Shown here: in pieces, positions 17,081-26,007 of the stretch | How the letters are laid out: every line of letters starts with the position of its first letter | How positions within the stretch are numbered: position 1 is the first letter of the stretch | Assembly (NCBI GenBank): GCA_019166125.1 | Contig: JAHTBO010000001.1 | Coordinates: forward strand, 411,066 to 475,065 | Source: Alcaligenaceae bacterium CGII-47 | Lineage (GTDB): Bacteria; Pseudomonadota; Gammaproteobacteria; Burkholderiales; Burkholderiaceae_B | Length of the DNA stretch: 64,000 nt | Direction of reading: 5' to 3' | Translations under genes and position numbers: made by a program | The notes under the pieces: generated by a model | What the model was told of the DNA's origin: nothing | What the model saw: only the letters and a program-made list of their open reading frames with translations | Databases searched by the model: none

Positions 17081-19444
17081 ATGTCCAGTCCGCTATCGCC
17101 TGAACTCTTGCGTAAGATGGATGCGTACTGGCGCGCGTCCAATTACCTTTCCGTAGGCCAGATATATCTGCGGGATAACCCATTGCTTGAATCGCCACTC
17201 AGGCTTGAGGATATAAAGCCTCGATTATTGGGACATTGGGGAACCACGCCGGGATTGAATTTTCTCTATGTTCACCTTAACCGGCTGATCAAGGAGAATG
17301 ATCTCAATATGATCTATATCATCGGTCCTGGGCATGGCGGACCGAGCATCGTGGCACAGACCTATCTAGAGGGTTCATACACCGAACGCTATCCAGCAGT
17401 AGGCCAGGATCGCAACGGTTTGCATCGATTGTTTCGCCAGTTCTCCTGGCCATTGGGTATTCCCAGTCATGTGTCGTCCGAAATCCCTGGCTCTATCCAT
17501 GAAGGCGGGGAGCTCGGCTATTCCTTGGTCCACGCCTATGGTGCTGCATTTGATAATCCAGATCTGATCGTTAGTTGCATTATCGGCGATGGCGAAGCAG
17601 AAACCGGTGCATTAGCGGCAAGTTGGCATTCGAATAAATTTTTGAATCCTGCCCGCGATGGTGCGGTGATTCCTATCCTTCATCTCAATGGGTTCAAGAT
17701 CGCCAACCCGACTGTATTGGCGCGCATTGGCCATGAAGAATTGTTTGCGTTGATGCACGGCTACGGCTACGAGCCGCACCTGGTAGAGGGCGACGACCCG
17801 GCTGTTATGCATCAGGCCTTGGCTAGTACACTCGATGTGGTTCTTGCAAAAATTCGCCACATTCAAAGCGTTGCGCGATCGCTCGGTCGGGGGCAGTATC
17901 CACAGCGCCCACGCTGGCCGATGATCATTTTTGGAACGCCTAAGGGCTGGACTGGGCCGAAATTTGTTGATGGCAAGCCTGTCGAGGGCTCTTGGCGTTC
18001 GCATCAAGTCCCGATTGCTGAATTCGTGACCCAGGGGCACTTGCAGCAACTCGAAGACTGGCTAAAGAGCTACCGGGCGCACGAGTTGTTTGATGAGCAG
18101 GGAACGTTTCGCTCAGAGTTTGCGCAGATCGCTCCGACGGGCCTGCGCCGTATGGGGGCGAATCCTCACGCCAACGGGGGTGAGTTACTGCAACCCCTGT
18201 CGATGCCCGATTTTTATCGATATGCCGTGTCAGTGGCCGCGCCGGGCACCGTCGAGGCGCAGGCGACACGTGTCTTGGGCCAATTTTTGCGTGATGTCCT
18301 CAAGGCCAATCTGGACAAGAATAATTTCCGGGTCTTTGGGCCAGATGAGACGGCTTCGAACAGGCTGGATGCCATCTACGAAGTTTCCGGTAAGACATGG
18401 GTGGCCGAGACCGAGGAGGCCGATACGAATCTGAGCGTGGACGGTCGTGTCATGGAGGTGTTGAGTGAACATCTGTGCCAAGGCTGGTTAGAGGGATATT
18501 TGCTGACTGGTCGTCACGGGCTTTTTTCATGCTACGAAGCGTTTATACACATAATAGATTCGATGCTCAACCAACATGCTAAATGGTTAAAGGTAAGTAA
18601 TCAGATCCCTTGGCGCCGACCAATTGCATCGCTGAATTATCTGCTTACCTCGCACGTATGGCAGCAGGACCATAACGGCTTCTCCCATCAGGATCCCGGC
18701 TTTATTGATCATGTTGCGAACAAAAAATCTGACATCATACGTATTTATTTACCGCCGGATGCAAATTGCCTCTTGTCGGTGATGGATCACTGCTTGCGCA
18801 GTCAAAACTATATCAATGTAGTGATTGCCGGCAAGCCGTCGCAACCTCAATGGTTGGATATGGATGCAGCCGTTCGCCACTGTATGATGGGCGCAGGTAT
18901 TTGGCACTGGGCCAGCAATGATGAAGGCGACCCTGATGTTGTCATGGCGTGTGCGGGTGACGTCCCGACCATCGAGACATTAGCCGCTACGATGCTATTG
19001 CGTGAGTATGTTCCGGATATTCGGATTCGGGTCGTCAATGTAGTGGATCTGATGGTTTTACAGCCTTCAACCGATCATCCACATGGTTTGGATGATAATG
19101 ACTTTGACGCGTTGTTCACCACTGATAAACCGGTTATTTTTGCTTATCATGGCTATCCTGCGCTGATTCATAAGTTAACTTATCGTCGGCGCAATCACCA
19201 TAATATTCACGTCCGTGGCTATCAAGAGGAGGGCACGACGACGACGCCGTTTGATATGGTCGTGCTGAATAACCTGGACCGTTATCAGCTTGCGCTGGAT
19301 GCCATCAAGCGGATTGGGCGGTTCAGCGGGCAGGTCCAAGAAGCGACGGGCCGTTATTGGGCAACCATACAACGGCACAAGCGCTACATTTCTGAGCAAG
19401 GTGAGGATATGCCTGAGGTGCGTGATTGGCGGTGGAGCCAATGA
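17081..19444 (+). CDS. xfp: Xylulose-5-phosphate/fructose-6-phosphate phosphoketolase
   Basis: Thiamine-diphosphate enzyme that splits xylulose-5-P or fructose-6-P with phosphate into acetyl-phosphate and a shorter sugar phosphate. ATG 17081 follows the ribosome-binding site TTGGAGG (17069-17075). The protein has 787 residues, the usual length. Typical motifs are [30 protein letters not shown], the ThDP-binding [10 protein letters not shown], and [10 protein letters not shown]. It is divergent from the HMA/ATPase/regulator set and has an FNR-type box about 30 bp upstream of its start, which suggests oxygen- or redox-controlled use of the phosphoketolase shunt. Confidence 0.95.
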   Translation: MSSPLSPELLRKMDAYWRASNYLSVGQIYLRDNPLLESPLRLEDIKPRLLGHWGTTPGLNFLYVHLNRLIKENDLNMIYIIGPGHGGPSIVAQTYLEGSYTERYPAVGQDRNGLHRLFRQFSWPLGIPSHVSSEIPGSIHEGGELGYSLVHAYGAAFDNPDLIVSCIIGDGEAETGALAASWHSNKFLNPARDGAVIPILHLNGFKIANPTVLARIGHEELFALMHGYGYEPHLVEGDDPAVMHQALASTLDVVLAKIRHIQSVARSLGRGQYPQRPRWPMIIFGTPKGWTGPKFVDGKPVEGSWRSHQVPIAEFVTQGHLQQLEDWLKSYRAHELFDEQGTFRSEFAQIAPTGLRRMGANPHANGGELLQPLSMPDFYRYAVSVAAPGTVEAQATRVLGQFLRDVLKANLDKNNFRVFGPDETASNRLDAIYEVSGKTWVAETEEADTNLSVDGRVMEVLSEHLCQGWLEGYLLTGRHGLFSCYEAFIHIIDSMLNQHAKWLKVSNQIPWRRPIASLNYLLTSHVWQQDHNGFSHQDPGFIDHVANKKSDIIRIYLPPDANCLLSVMDHCLRSQNYINVVIAGKPSQPQWLDMDAAVRHCMMGAGIWHWASNDEGDPDVVMACAGDVPTIETLAATMLLREYVPDIRIRVVNVVDLMVLQPSTDHPHGLDDNDFDALFTTDKPVIFAYHGYPALIHKLTYRRRNHHNIHVRGYQEEGTTTTPFDMVVLNNLDRYQLALDAIKRIGRFSGQVQEATGRYWATIQRHKRYISEQGEDMPEVRDWRWSQ

Positions 19445-19462
19445 ATAATCTGATTGGTGGGG

Positions 19463-20653
19463 CTACGTCGCGTTGTGTCGCGCTGCCAATTGCATGGTTG
19501 CTCGGTGCCGCGCCATCCACCATAGCGCCCCGGCCACCACTGCTAGCGGTACGAGTGAGCCCAGATTGATCCAGGTCCAGCCCTGTGTGGTGATTAGTAC
19601 GCCGGAGGCAAACGAGCTGATGGCGACGCAGGTGAATACGCAAAAGTCCATCGCGCCCTGAGTCTTGTTTTTTTCCTCGGGTTCGTAGGCTTCGGTGAGT
19701 AAGGTGCTGCCACCCACATACAGAAAATTCCAGCCTATGCCTAGAGCCAGGAGTGCGATCGTGAATTGCATTAGTGCCACGCCTGATAGCGCAATCACAA
19801 CACAAAGCACCATGAGCACGACGCCTGCTCCCATCACCACCAAGACACCAAAGCGCTTGACTAAATGCCCAGTGAAAAAGCTTGGTACGAACATCCCCAG
19901 CACATGCCATTCGAGCACGATGGCAATATGGCTAAAAGGGTGTTCGAACATTTGCATTGCCAGCGGTGTCGCTGCCATCAGCAGATTCATTACTGCGTAG
20001 CCAAGTGCTGCACCCGATACGGCGACAAAGAATACCGGCTGGCGGATAATGACGCGCAGGGGGCGACCACTGGTCGCACCCAATACGGGTGCCTCATGGC
20101 GCGGAAACTTAATGAATGACATGATTAGCAGCGACAGTAACGCCACCAGAATCAAGGCCAGATAGGCGCCGACAAACGGGATTGGCAACCAATCACGCGT
20201 CACATTTGCCAGGTTGGGGCCGATCACGGCACCGACAATGCCGCCGGCCAGTACCAATGAGATGGCTTTTTCCTTATAGCTGGGCGCCGCAAGCTCGGGT
20301 GCTGCAAAACGATACAGTGATGCATTGGCACTGTAGTAACCAGCCACGAAAGTCGCCGTGACCAACAGCCAGAATTGCTGTGACATTGCCGCCCAGGCAC
20401 AGATTCCCGCCGAGAAGGCAGCGACGATTAAACCAATCTGGAATGAGCGCTTGCGTCCCAGATATCGCTGCGAGCGCGCTACAGGCGCAGTGGACACGGC
20501 TGCACCCACCACGTAGGCAGTGACTGGCAGGGTCGCCAACCAGCTAAACGGCGCCAGAGCGAGGCCTACCAGGCCATTGATGGCAATAAACGTAACGTTA
20601 TTGGTGAGAAACAGACCCTGACACAAGGCCAATAGGAGCAGCTTACGATTCAT
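19463..20653 (-). CDS. MFS transporter
   Basis: A 396-residue major facilitator protein with about 12 membrane helices. The loop between helices 2 and 3 (RYLGRKRSFQIGL) is a degenerate form of the MFS motif A. The protein ends in a short polar tail. The 3' end is 18 bp from the convergent phosphoketolase gene. Substrate unknown. Because its own promoter region (20654-20730) shows no FNR-type box, shared regulation with the phosphoketolase is not indicated. Confidence 0.82.
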   Translation of the reverse strand: MNRKLLLLALCQGLFLTNNVTFIAINGLVGLALAPFSWLATLPVTAYVVGAAVSTAPVARSQRYLGRKRSFQIGLIVAAFSAGICAWAAMSQQFWLLVTATFVAGYYSANASLYRFAAPELAAPSYKEKAISLVLAGGIVGAVIGPNLANVTRDWLPIPFVGAYLALILVALLSLLIMSFIKFPRHEAPVLGATSGRPLRVIIRQPVFFVAVSGAALGYAVMNLLMAATPLAMQMFEHPFSHIAIVLEWHVLGMFVPSFFTGHLVKRFGVLVVMGAGVVLMVLCVVIALSGVALMQFTIALLALGIGWNFLYVGGSTLLTEAYEPEEKNKTQGAMDFCVFTCVAISSFASGVLITTQGWTWINLGSLVPLAVVAGALWWMARHRATMQLAARHNAT

Positions 20654-20730
20654 TGAGGAAGTTCTGGTGCCTGTATCTGCGTAAATTAGGGATAGCGACT
20701 ATCGCATCAGGCATTGTAGGGGAAAACGTC

Positions 20731-21192
20731 CTAAATCCAGCGTCGGACCTTGGCTTTATATGAGATAAATATTGGGCCGAATTTTCCCTCAAGCAATCGT
20801 TCCTCTGGCTGGATCTGAAATCGGCTGATATAGGGGATAAAAATAAACGCACAGATCAATGCCAGTAAATTATTGAGAAACAGCCCCCAGCCTATCAGTA
20901 CGAGCAGCACCCCCAGATACATCGGGTTACGCGTAAAGCGATAAATGCCCGAAGTTACCAGTGCTGATGCGTCTGCTGGCTTTCTTGGGTCGGAGGTGGT
21001 TCGAGCACGTCTAAAGGCGATGATGCCTGCCATACCGACGCTAACGCCGATCACGCTGATGATGACTGCCCCAGCCACACTACTGACTGAATACATCGTA
21101 AATGCTGGGAAAGTAAACGTCAGCAGCCACATGAGCAGGCCCAATACAAGCATTACGAGAGGGGGCGGAATGGTTAATTCAAGTGCGTTCAT
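20731..21192 (-). CDS. Isoprenylcysteine carboxyl methyltransferase-family membrane protein
   Basis: A 153-residue four-helix membrane protein. The family core is RFTRNPMYLGVLLVLIGWGL (about 87-106), followed by the EERLLEGKFGPIFISYKAKVRRW tail. In bacteria, proteins of this ICMT/PEMT/NnrU-like superfamily are mostly uncharacterised methyltransferases, so no substrate is proposed. It lies 33 bp downstream of the universal stress protein gene on the same strand. Confidence 0.8.
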   Translation of the reverse strand: MNALELTIPPPLVMLVLGLLMWLLTFTFPAFTMYSVSSVAGAVIISVIGVSVGMAGIIAFRRARTTSDPRKPADASALVTSGIYRFTRNPMYLGVLLVLIGWGLFLNNLLALICAFIFIPYISRFQIQPEERLLEGKFGPIFISYKAKVRRWI

Positions 21193-21225
21193 GGGTGTAT
21201 TTTTGGCCCAACATCAGGGTACCGC

Positions 21226-21657
21226 CTACTTTACCAATGTGACCGGAATATCAACCAAGCTCAATACCTTGGTCGTGACCGAGCCTAAAAATAATCCTGC
21301 AACAGACCCCAGCCCCCGCGTCCCCATAGCGATCAATCCGCAGTCATTCGCTTTGGCAAACTGGTGGATGGTTTCTGCAATCGAGCCGATCACCCGGTGC
21401 TCTTGGTAAGGCACACCGGCCTTCTCAAGCACAGCCTTGGCCGGCTTTAAGGCCTGGGTGCCTTCATCGTGGTAATAGTCTGCAATGATATCGGCAGAGA
21501 TAAACCGTTGGGCATTACCTGAAATGACGGGGGCTTGTACCGTCAGAATGTGCAAAGCGATATCTGAGCGGCCTTTTATTGCTGCGATGGCGAATTCAAG
21601 CGCACGCACTGAGGCTGCAGAACCATCTACTGGAACCAAAATAGCGTTGATATTCAA
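21226..21657 (-). CDS. Universal stress protein, UspA family
   Basis: A 143-residue single Usp domain. The start MNINAILVPVDGSAAS has the typical ILVPVDGS strand-loop, and the ATP-binding loop GTRGLGSVAGLFLGSVT (about 115-131) keeps the G-x2-G-x9-G(S/T) pattern, so it should be an ATP-binding Usp. It sits between the two-gene lipoate ligase and the ICMT-like gene, all on the minus strand. Confidence 0.88.
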   Translation of the reverse strand: MNINAILVPVDGSAASVRALEFAIAAIKGRSDIALHILTVQAPVISGNAQRFISADIIADYYHDEGTQALKPAKAVLEKAGVPYQEHRVIGSIAETIHQFAKANDCGLIAMGTRGLGSVAGLFLGSVTTKVLSLVDIPVTLVK

Positions 21658-21723
21658 ATGAACTCCCCTGGAAATTGAGCTGGAATCACTGTTATACAGG
21701 TTTGCGCAGCATGCCAGCCAACA

Positions 21724-22512
21724 TCAAGGCACCTTAGCACGCCAGGCTTCAGTGCCAAATTTTTCGTGAATCAATTGCTCGGCAGCAGCTAACTCAGACG
21801 ACAGCAATGTACCGGTGTGCAAGCCATGCCGTTGGCGAAAAGTAGCGATCATCTGCTGGATGATTGCCTCGCGCGACAAACCGGTCTGGCTGCGCAAAGG
21901 ATCGACGCGTTTGGCGGCCGAAGTCGTTCCCTTATCGGATAATTTCTCGCGTCCGATGCGTAAAACCTGAAGCATTTTACTTGCATCGATATTGTAGGCC
22001 ATGGTGACGTGGTGCAGCACGGCATTGCCGCGATAGGCTTGTGCCGCACCGCCGATCTTGCCACCCTCTGAGGTGATATCGTTGAGTGGTTGATACCAAG
22101 CCTTGATGCCTAGCTCGTTCAGGGCCTCGAGTACAGACGCGTCCATGTAGGCGTAGGCTTCGCGAAAGTTCATACCCGCAATAAGTGTTCGAGGTGCATA
22201 GATCGAGTAGGTAATGGTGTTGCCTGGTTCGATAAACATGGCGCCGCCCCCGCTGATGCGGCGTACGATCTCGATGTTGTGCTGTTGTGCCGCCTGCGCG
22301 TCCACCTCGTTTTTCAGCGACTGAAAAATACCAATGACGACAGCTGGTGCCGCCCATTCCCAGATTCGTAGGGTGGGGGCGCGCCGCCCCGCTGCGACTT
22401 CGTCGAGCAGCACCTGATCAAGCGCCATGTGCTGTAGAGGCTTTTGTGGCGTAGTGTGGATAAGTTGCCAGTCGTGGTCGTTCCAGCTGCTGCGTTTGAG
22501 TTCCTCGTTCAT
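21724..22512 (-). CDS. lplA: Lipoate-protein ligase A catalytic domain
   Basis: A 262-residue member of the biotin/lipoate A/B ligase family, which activates lipoate with ATP and attaches it to E2 and GcvH domains. The lipoate-binding loop is RRISGGGAMFIEPGNTITYS (about 85-104), and the conserved lysine region is GGKIGGAAQAYRGNAVLHH. The accessory C-terminal domain of E. coli-type LplA is missing here and is encoded by the overlapping upstream gene (22509-22820). The pair therefore resembles the split LplA/LplB ligase of Thermoplasma. The overlap is ATGA. Confidence 0.83.
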   Translation of the reverse strand: MNEELKRSSWNDHDWQLIHTTPQKPLQHMALDQVLLDEVAAGRRAPTLRIWEWAAPAVVIGIFQSLKNEVDAQAAQQHNIEIVRRISGGGAMFIEPGNTITYSIYAPRTLIAGMNFREAYAYMDASVLEALNELGIKAWYQPLNDITSEGGKIGGAAQAYRGNAVLHHVTMAYNIDASKMLQVLRIGREKLSDKGTTSAAKRVDPLRSQTGLSREAIIQQMIATFRQRHGLHTGTLLSSELAAAEQLIHEKFGTEAWRAKVP

Positions 22513-22820
22513 GCCAGTGCCCTTTGTATGACCACCGCAATCCCCGCAGCAGTGATGCCATACATCATGACATCGGCGCCGATAGCTGCCTGCACAGCCT
22601 GTTCAATTTGCGTTGATGTGGCATCGCGTGGAAGTCCATTTAGGGCGGAATTGATCATGCTAAGGGTGTCTGGGGGCTCTAGAAAGAAATCCCCCGACAG
22701 TTGTACCGCGTGCAGGCGGCCGTCCATGACATGCAGGTCTACGACGACCAGCTTACCCTCGGGGATCTTGTATTCACCATGATGGATCGTTGCGTCAGTG
22801 CGTTCTTCGTGCTTGGTCAT
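22509..22820 (-). CDS. Detached lipoate-ligase C-terminal (accessory) domain protein
   Basis: A 103-residue protein. The frame stays open to 23069, but the segment before MTKHEERTDATIHH is not protein-like, and ATG 22820 is the natural start. The body matches the lipoate ligase C-terminal domain: YKIPEGKLVVVDLHVMDGRL, then QLSGDFFLEPPD, then MINSALNGLP. In split ligases this domain is needed for lipoate adenylation. It overlaps the catalytic gene by 4 bp, so the subunits should be made in a fixed ratio. Confidence 0.78.
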   Translation of the reverse strand: MTKHEERTDATIHHGEYKIPEGKLVVVDLHVMDGRLHAVQLSGDFFLEPPDTLSMINSALNGLPRDATSTQIEQAVQAAIGADVMMYGITAAGIAVVIQRALA

Positions 22821-22924
22821 CGTTGCTTGTCCGCTGGATGTCAATCTGCTTAGTCTACCGCCGATGATGTCGTGCCCCCAGGATTCTGGATGGTGGAGTA
22901 AGGTGATCGCGCTGAAAAAAACTC

Positions 22925-24328
22925 TTAAAAGCTGCCAAATAGTGTTCCCAGTGTAATGACGGTGGCCAAAGCTGTGAACGGTGCGAGCATGGTGACCGCA
23001 GCGATATTCATATATGACTGGCGGTGCGTCAGCTTGCATATCGATAGCAATGTGATGATTGCTCCGCAATGGGGTAGCGTATCGAAACCTCCAGCGGCCA
23101 ATACAGCCACGCGGTGCATTAGCTCTGGGCTGATGCCCGCCTCATGGGCCATACGCAGGTAGTCTGGGCCCAGCGTTTGTAGTGCGATGCTCAGGCCACC
23201 GGAGGACGAGCCGGTGATCCCTGCCAAGACAGTCATGGCAATGGCCTCGGAGATCAGGGGATTGTCCGGTGTCAAATTCAATACCGCATCGCGGATAATG
23301 ACGAAGCCGGCCAGGCCAGCAATAACTGCCCCATAGCCGACTTCTGACGCTGTGTTGAATAAGGGCAGCATAAATCCAAAAACACCTTTGTTGATGGTGC
23401 CGCGCAGGTCACTCCAGCGGCCCAGGCGCGAAATAACAAGCGTGGTACAAGCTGCAGCCAACGCAATAATAAGTGCCCATAGGCCGATTATGTTTGCAGG
23501 CTTTATGTGTGGAAAGCGTTCGACCACAAAGCTCATGTCCATGCGGGGGAATAATACATAGGTAAACAGGGCGTTGACCGAAATCACCAGCAGCAAGGGC
23601 AACAGAGCCAAAAAAAGTGGCATGGACGATCGTGCACCGGCGTTTACATCCTCGAGTGCGGGGGTGTTGTCATCGGTATGCTGACCATAACCCTCGCCAG
23701 CCTCCCGGGCGCTGCTTGCACGACTTCGCAGCCACCACAAGCCGCCCAATAGCATTACGGTACCGGCTATGAGGCCTAGTCCAGGAGCCGCAAACACATT
23801 CGTGCCATAATAAGGAATTGGTATGGCGTTCTGGATGGATGGCGTGCCGGGCAGTGCAGTCATTGTGAATGTGAAGGCGCCCAGCGCAATAGTCGCCGGG
23901 ATCAATCGCTTTGGAATATCTGCCGTGCGGAATAGATCCACCGCAATTGGGTAGATCGCGAACGCCACCACAAACAAGGACACACCACCATAGGTTAGGA
24001 CGCCACAGGCCAACACCACTGTGATGATTGCGTGTTTATCGCCGAGCCGGGTGACAATCCAGCGAGAGATGGTGTGGGCAGCACCCGAGTCCGCCATGAG
24101 TTGGCCAAACAGTGCGCCCAGCAGAAAAATCGGCAAGAACTGAATGACATAATTACCCAATGCCTTCATGAAGGTGTCGGTATAGATAGGCAGATAAATG
24201 CCTATCTCACCAGACAGCAGAACAGCTAAGCCAGCCATGAGTGGCGCGAGGAGCAGCACGGTGATGCCGCGATAGGCCAAGTACATCAGCAGTAAGAGGG
24301 AAACGACGATTGCTAAGGTGCTGGTCAT
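22925..24328 (-). CDS. GntP-family permease
   Basis: A 467-residue multi-pass carrier of the gluconate:H+ symporter family (GntP), with about 12-14 helices. Recognisable segments are IQFLPIFLLGALFGQLMADSG, the LACGVLTYGGVSLFVVAF stretch, and GITGSSSGGLSIALQTLG near the C-terminus. Related carriers take up gluconate, other sugar acids or hydroxy acids. The exact substrate is not known. It is the most upstream gene of this minus-strand set, followed by the lipoate ligase pair. Confidence 0.87.
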   Translation of the reverse strand: MTSTLAIVVSLLLLMYLAYRGITVLLLAPLMAGLAVLLSGEIGIYLPIYTDTFMKALGNYVIQFLPIFLLGALFGQLMADSGAAHTISRWIVTRLGDKHAIITVVLACGVLTYGGVSLFVVAFAIYPIAVDLFRTADIPKRLIPATIALGAFTFTMTALPGTPSIQNAIPIPYYGTNVFAAPGLGLIAGTVMLLGGLWWLRSRASSAREAGEGYGQHTDDNTPALEDVNAGARSSMPLFLALLPLLLVISVNALFTYVLFPRMDMSFVVERFPHIKPANIIGLWALIIALAAACTTLVISRLGRWSDLRGTINKGVFGFMLPLFNTASEVGYGAVIAGLAGFVIIRDAVLNLTPDNPLISEAIAMTVLAGITGSSSGGLSIALQTLGPDYLRMAHEAGISPELMHRVAVLAAGGFDTLPHCGAIITLLSICKLTHRQSYMNIAAVTMLAPFTALATVITLGTLFGSF

Positions 24329-24457
24329 GTTAAAGACACTATAGATATACGTTGATGTGGCCGATTGGGTGCTTCATCAGGTTGTTTAGCGGGAAAACAC
24401 TGTGGTTTATGTCCTAATTTAGCCCTCGTCTAGTTAATATCAGATAGATGATAAATA

Positions 24458-24468
24458 TTGTAGTACAA
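24458..24468. promoter_or_regulatory. Small palindrome TTGTA-G-TACAA upstream of the GntP gene
   Basis: An 11-base perfect inverted repeat in the AT-rich 150-bp gap between the monooxygenase gene and the GntP permease gene (both minus strand). The position suits an operator for the permease. Short palindromes are frequent in AT-rich DNA, so this is weak. Confidence 0.22.
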
Positions 24469-24478
24469 CACTGTATTG

Positions 24479-25846
24479 CTATTCCTTTGGTGCTAGGAAT
24501 TTCAGGGCCATAAATCCCTCTAGTGAGTCGTCTTTTATATCAAGCCAAGGCTTGGGAAGGCTGGAAGCCATCGTGCCGGTTATTGTTGATCGGTAAGATT
24601 TATTCCTAAATTCCATAATGCCTTCTTCTTTGTCTCGCAACCAAGCTTTGAATAATTCAGCCTGCTTTTCAATAGGGAAATCAGGATAATCGGTGGCGTC
24701 AATCAGGTCGCGTACGTATTGGGCCTGAAAATCAATGGATTCATCGGCCGTTTCCAGTGCTTCCTGTCGCGCCAGCCAGTCCTGTATGTCTTGTAGACGT
24801 TGTGCTGCATCGGGGATATGAATTTTATTCAATATGACATCTCGTGCATACCAAGCTTGCGCATCAAACATATTAAAGGTGAAGTACTGGTCTTGCATGC
24901 CCAAATAGATTAATTTTGGATTGCTCTGGAAAAATATTCCTTTGTACAAATTATCTGGATAGAGACAGTTATGAGTTTGTAGGCGCAATTCATCAGGCAA
25001 GAATGGAAAATGAAATAGATAGCCTGTGCACATAATGATTGCGTCAAATTTCTTGGTGGTGCCGTCTATGAAATGGGCAATATTACCCTCAAGGCGTGTT
25101 AGTAGCGGCCGCTCTTCAATGCCTTCGGGCCAATCGAACCCTAAAGCCGTGCTTCGGTAGCTTATGGTGACGGATTTGGCGCCGTATTTATAACATTGTG
25201 TGCCGATATCCTCGGCAGAATAGCTACCACCAATCAATAATAACTCAGCATCTTTGAATTCAAGTGCGTCACGAAAATCGTGCGCGTGCAATACACGTCC
25301 AGGAAATTGCTCCAAACCTTCGAAATACGGCATATTTGGTGTGGAAAAGTGGCCTGTAGCAACGATGACGTAATCGAACTCCTCTGTTTCCTGCTCATCA
25401 CTCTTATGGTTCATGACCGTGACGGTAAATTTCTGGCGATTATCGTCATAAGTAATCCAGCGTGCTGGACTCTGAAATCTAATATATTTAAAGATTGCAC
25501 GTTTGTCGATACGGCCCATAATGTAATCTTTCAGAACTTCGCGTGGTGGATATGAAGGAATTGATCGATCAAAGTGCTCATCAAAAGAATAATCAGCAAA
25601 TTCCAAACATTCCTTTGGCCCGTTCGACCACAGATAGCGATACATGCTGCCATGCACCGGTTCGCCGTTTTTGTCCAAACCTGTTCGCCATGTATAATTC
25701 CACATGCCACCTATATCATTTTGCTTTTCATAACATACAATTTCAGGCATATTTTTAACGCCTGCTAATTCGGCGGCCTCGAACGCCCTCAATTGAGCTA
25801 AACCACTCGGGCCTGCGCCTAGGATGGCTATTCTTTTCTGAGTCAA
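24479..25846 (-). CDS. Flavin-containing monooxygenase, trimethylamine monooxygenase (Tmm)-like
   Basis: A 455-residue flavoprotein very close in pattern to bacterial trimethylamine monooxygenase, which makes trimethylamine N-oxide from TMA with NADPH and O2. It has the FAD motif GAGPSG (10-15), the FMO signature FPGRVLHAHDF, the NADPH motif GGSYSAED, and the Tmm-like stretch YRYLWSNGPKECLEFADY. There is no ATG near the expected N-terminus. The best start is TTG 25846, preceded by GGGG, giving MTQKRIAILGAG. The region is visibly more AT-rich than its neighbours, suggesting transfer. Substrate could be another small amine or sulphide, since FMO specificity is broad. No other methylamine genes are nearby. 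Confidence 0.85.
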   Translation of the reverse strand: MTQKRIAILGAGPSGLAQLRAFEAAELAGVKNMPEIVCYEKQNDIGGMWNYTWRTGLDKNGEPVHGSMYRYLWSNGPKECLEFADYSFDEHFDRSIPSYPPREVLKDYIMGRIDKRAIFKYIRFQSPARWITYDDNRQKFTVTVMNHKSDEQETEEFDYVIVATGHFSTPNMPYFEGLEQFPGRVLHAHDFRDALEFKDAELLLIGGSYSAEDIGTQCYKYGAKSVTISYRSTALGFDWPEGIEERPLLTRLEGNIAHFIDGTTKKFDAIIMCTGYLFHFPFLPDELRLQTHNCLYPDNLYKGIFFQSNPKLIYLGMQDQYFTFNMFDAQAWYARDVILNKIHIPDAAQRLQDIQDWLARQEALETADESIDFQAQYVRDLIDATDYPDFPIEKQAELFKAWLRDKEEGIMEFRNKSYRSTITGTMASSLPKPWLDIKDDSLEGFMALKFLAPKE

Positions 25847-26007
25847 GATATACCCCAATATAAACTTTCCGTCGTATAAAATAGCAGTAATTAGGTCATA
25901 ATGCCAATTTTGTATGTCGAATCTCTGCAAGAGAGTCTTACCGGTATAAGCTGTCCATGTTATGGTTTGTGCCGTTATTCGTTACATGTCACAGAGAATG
26001 CAACATT

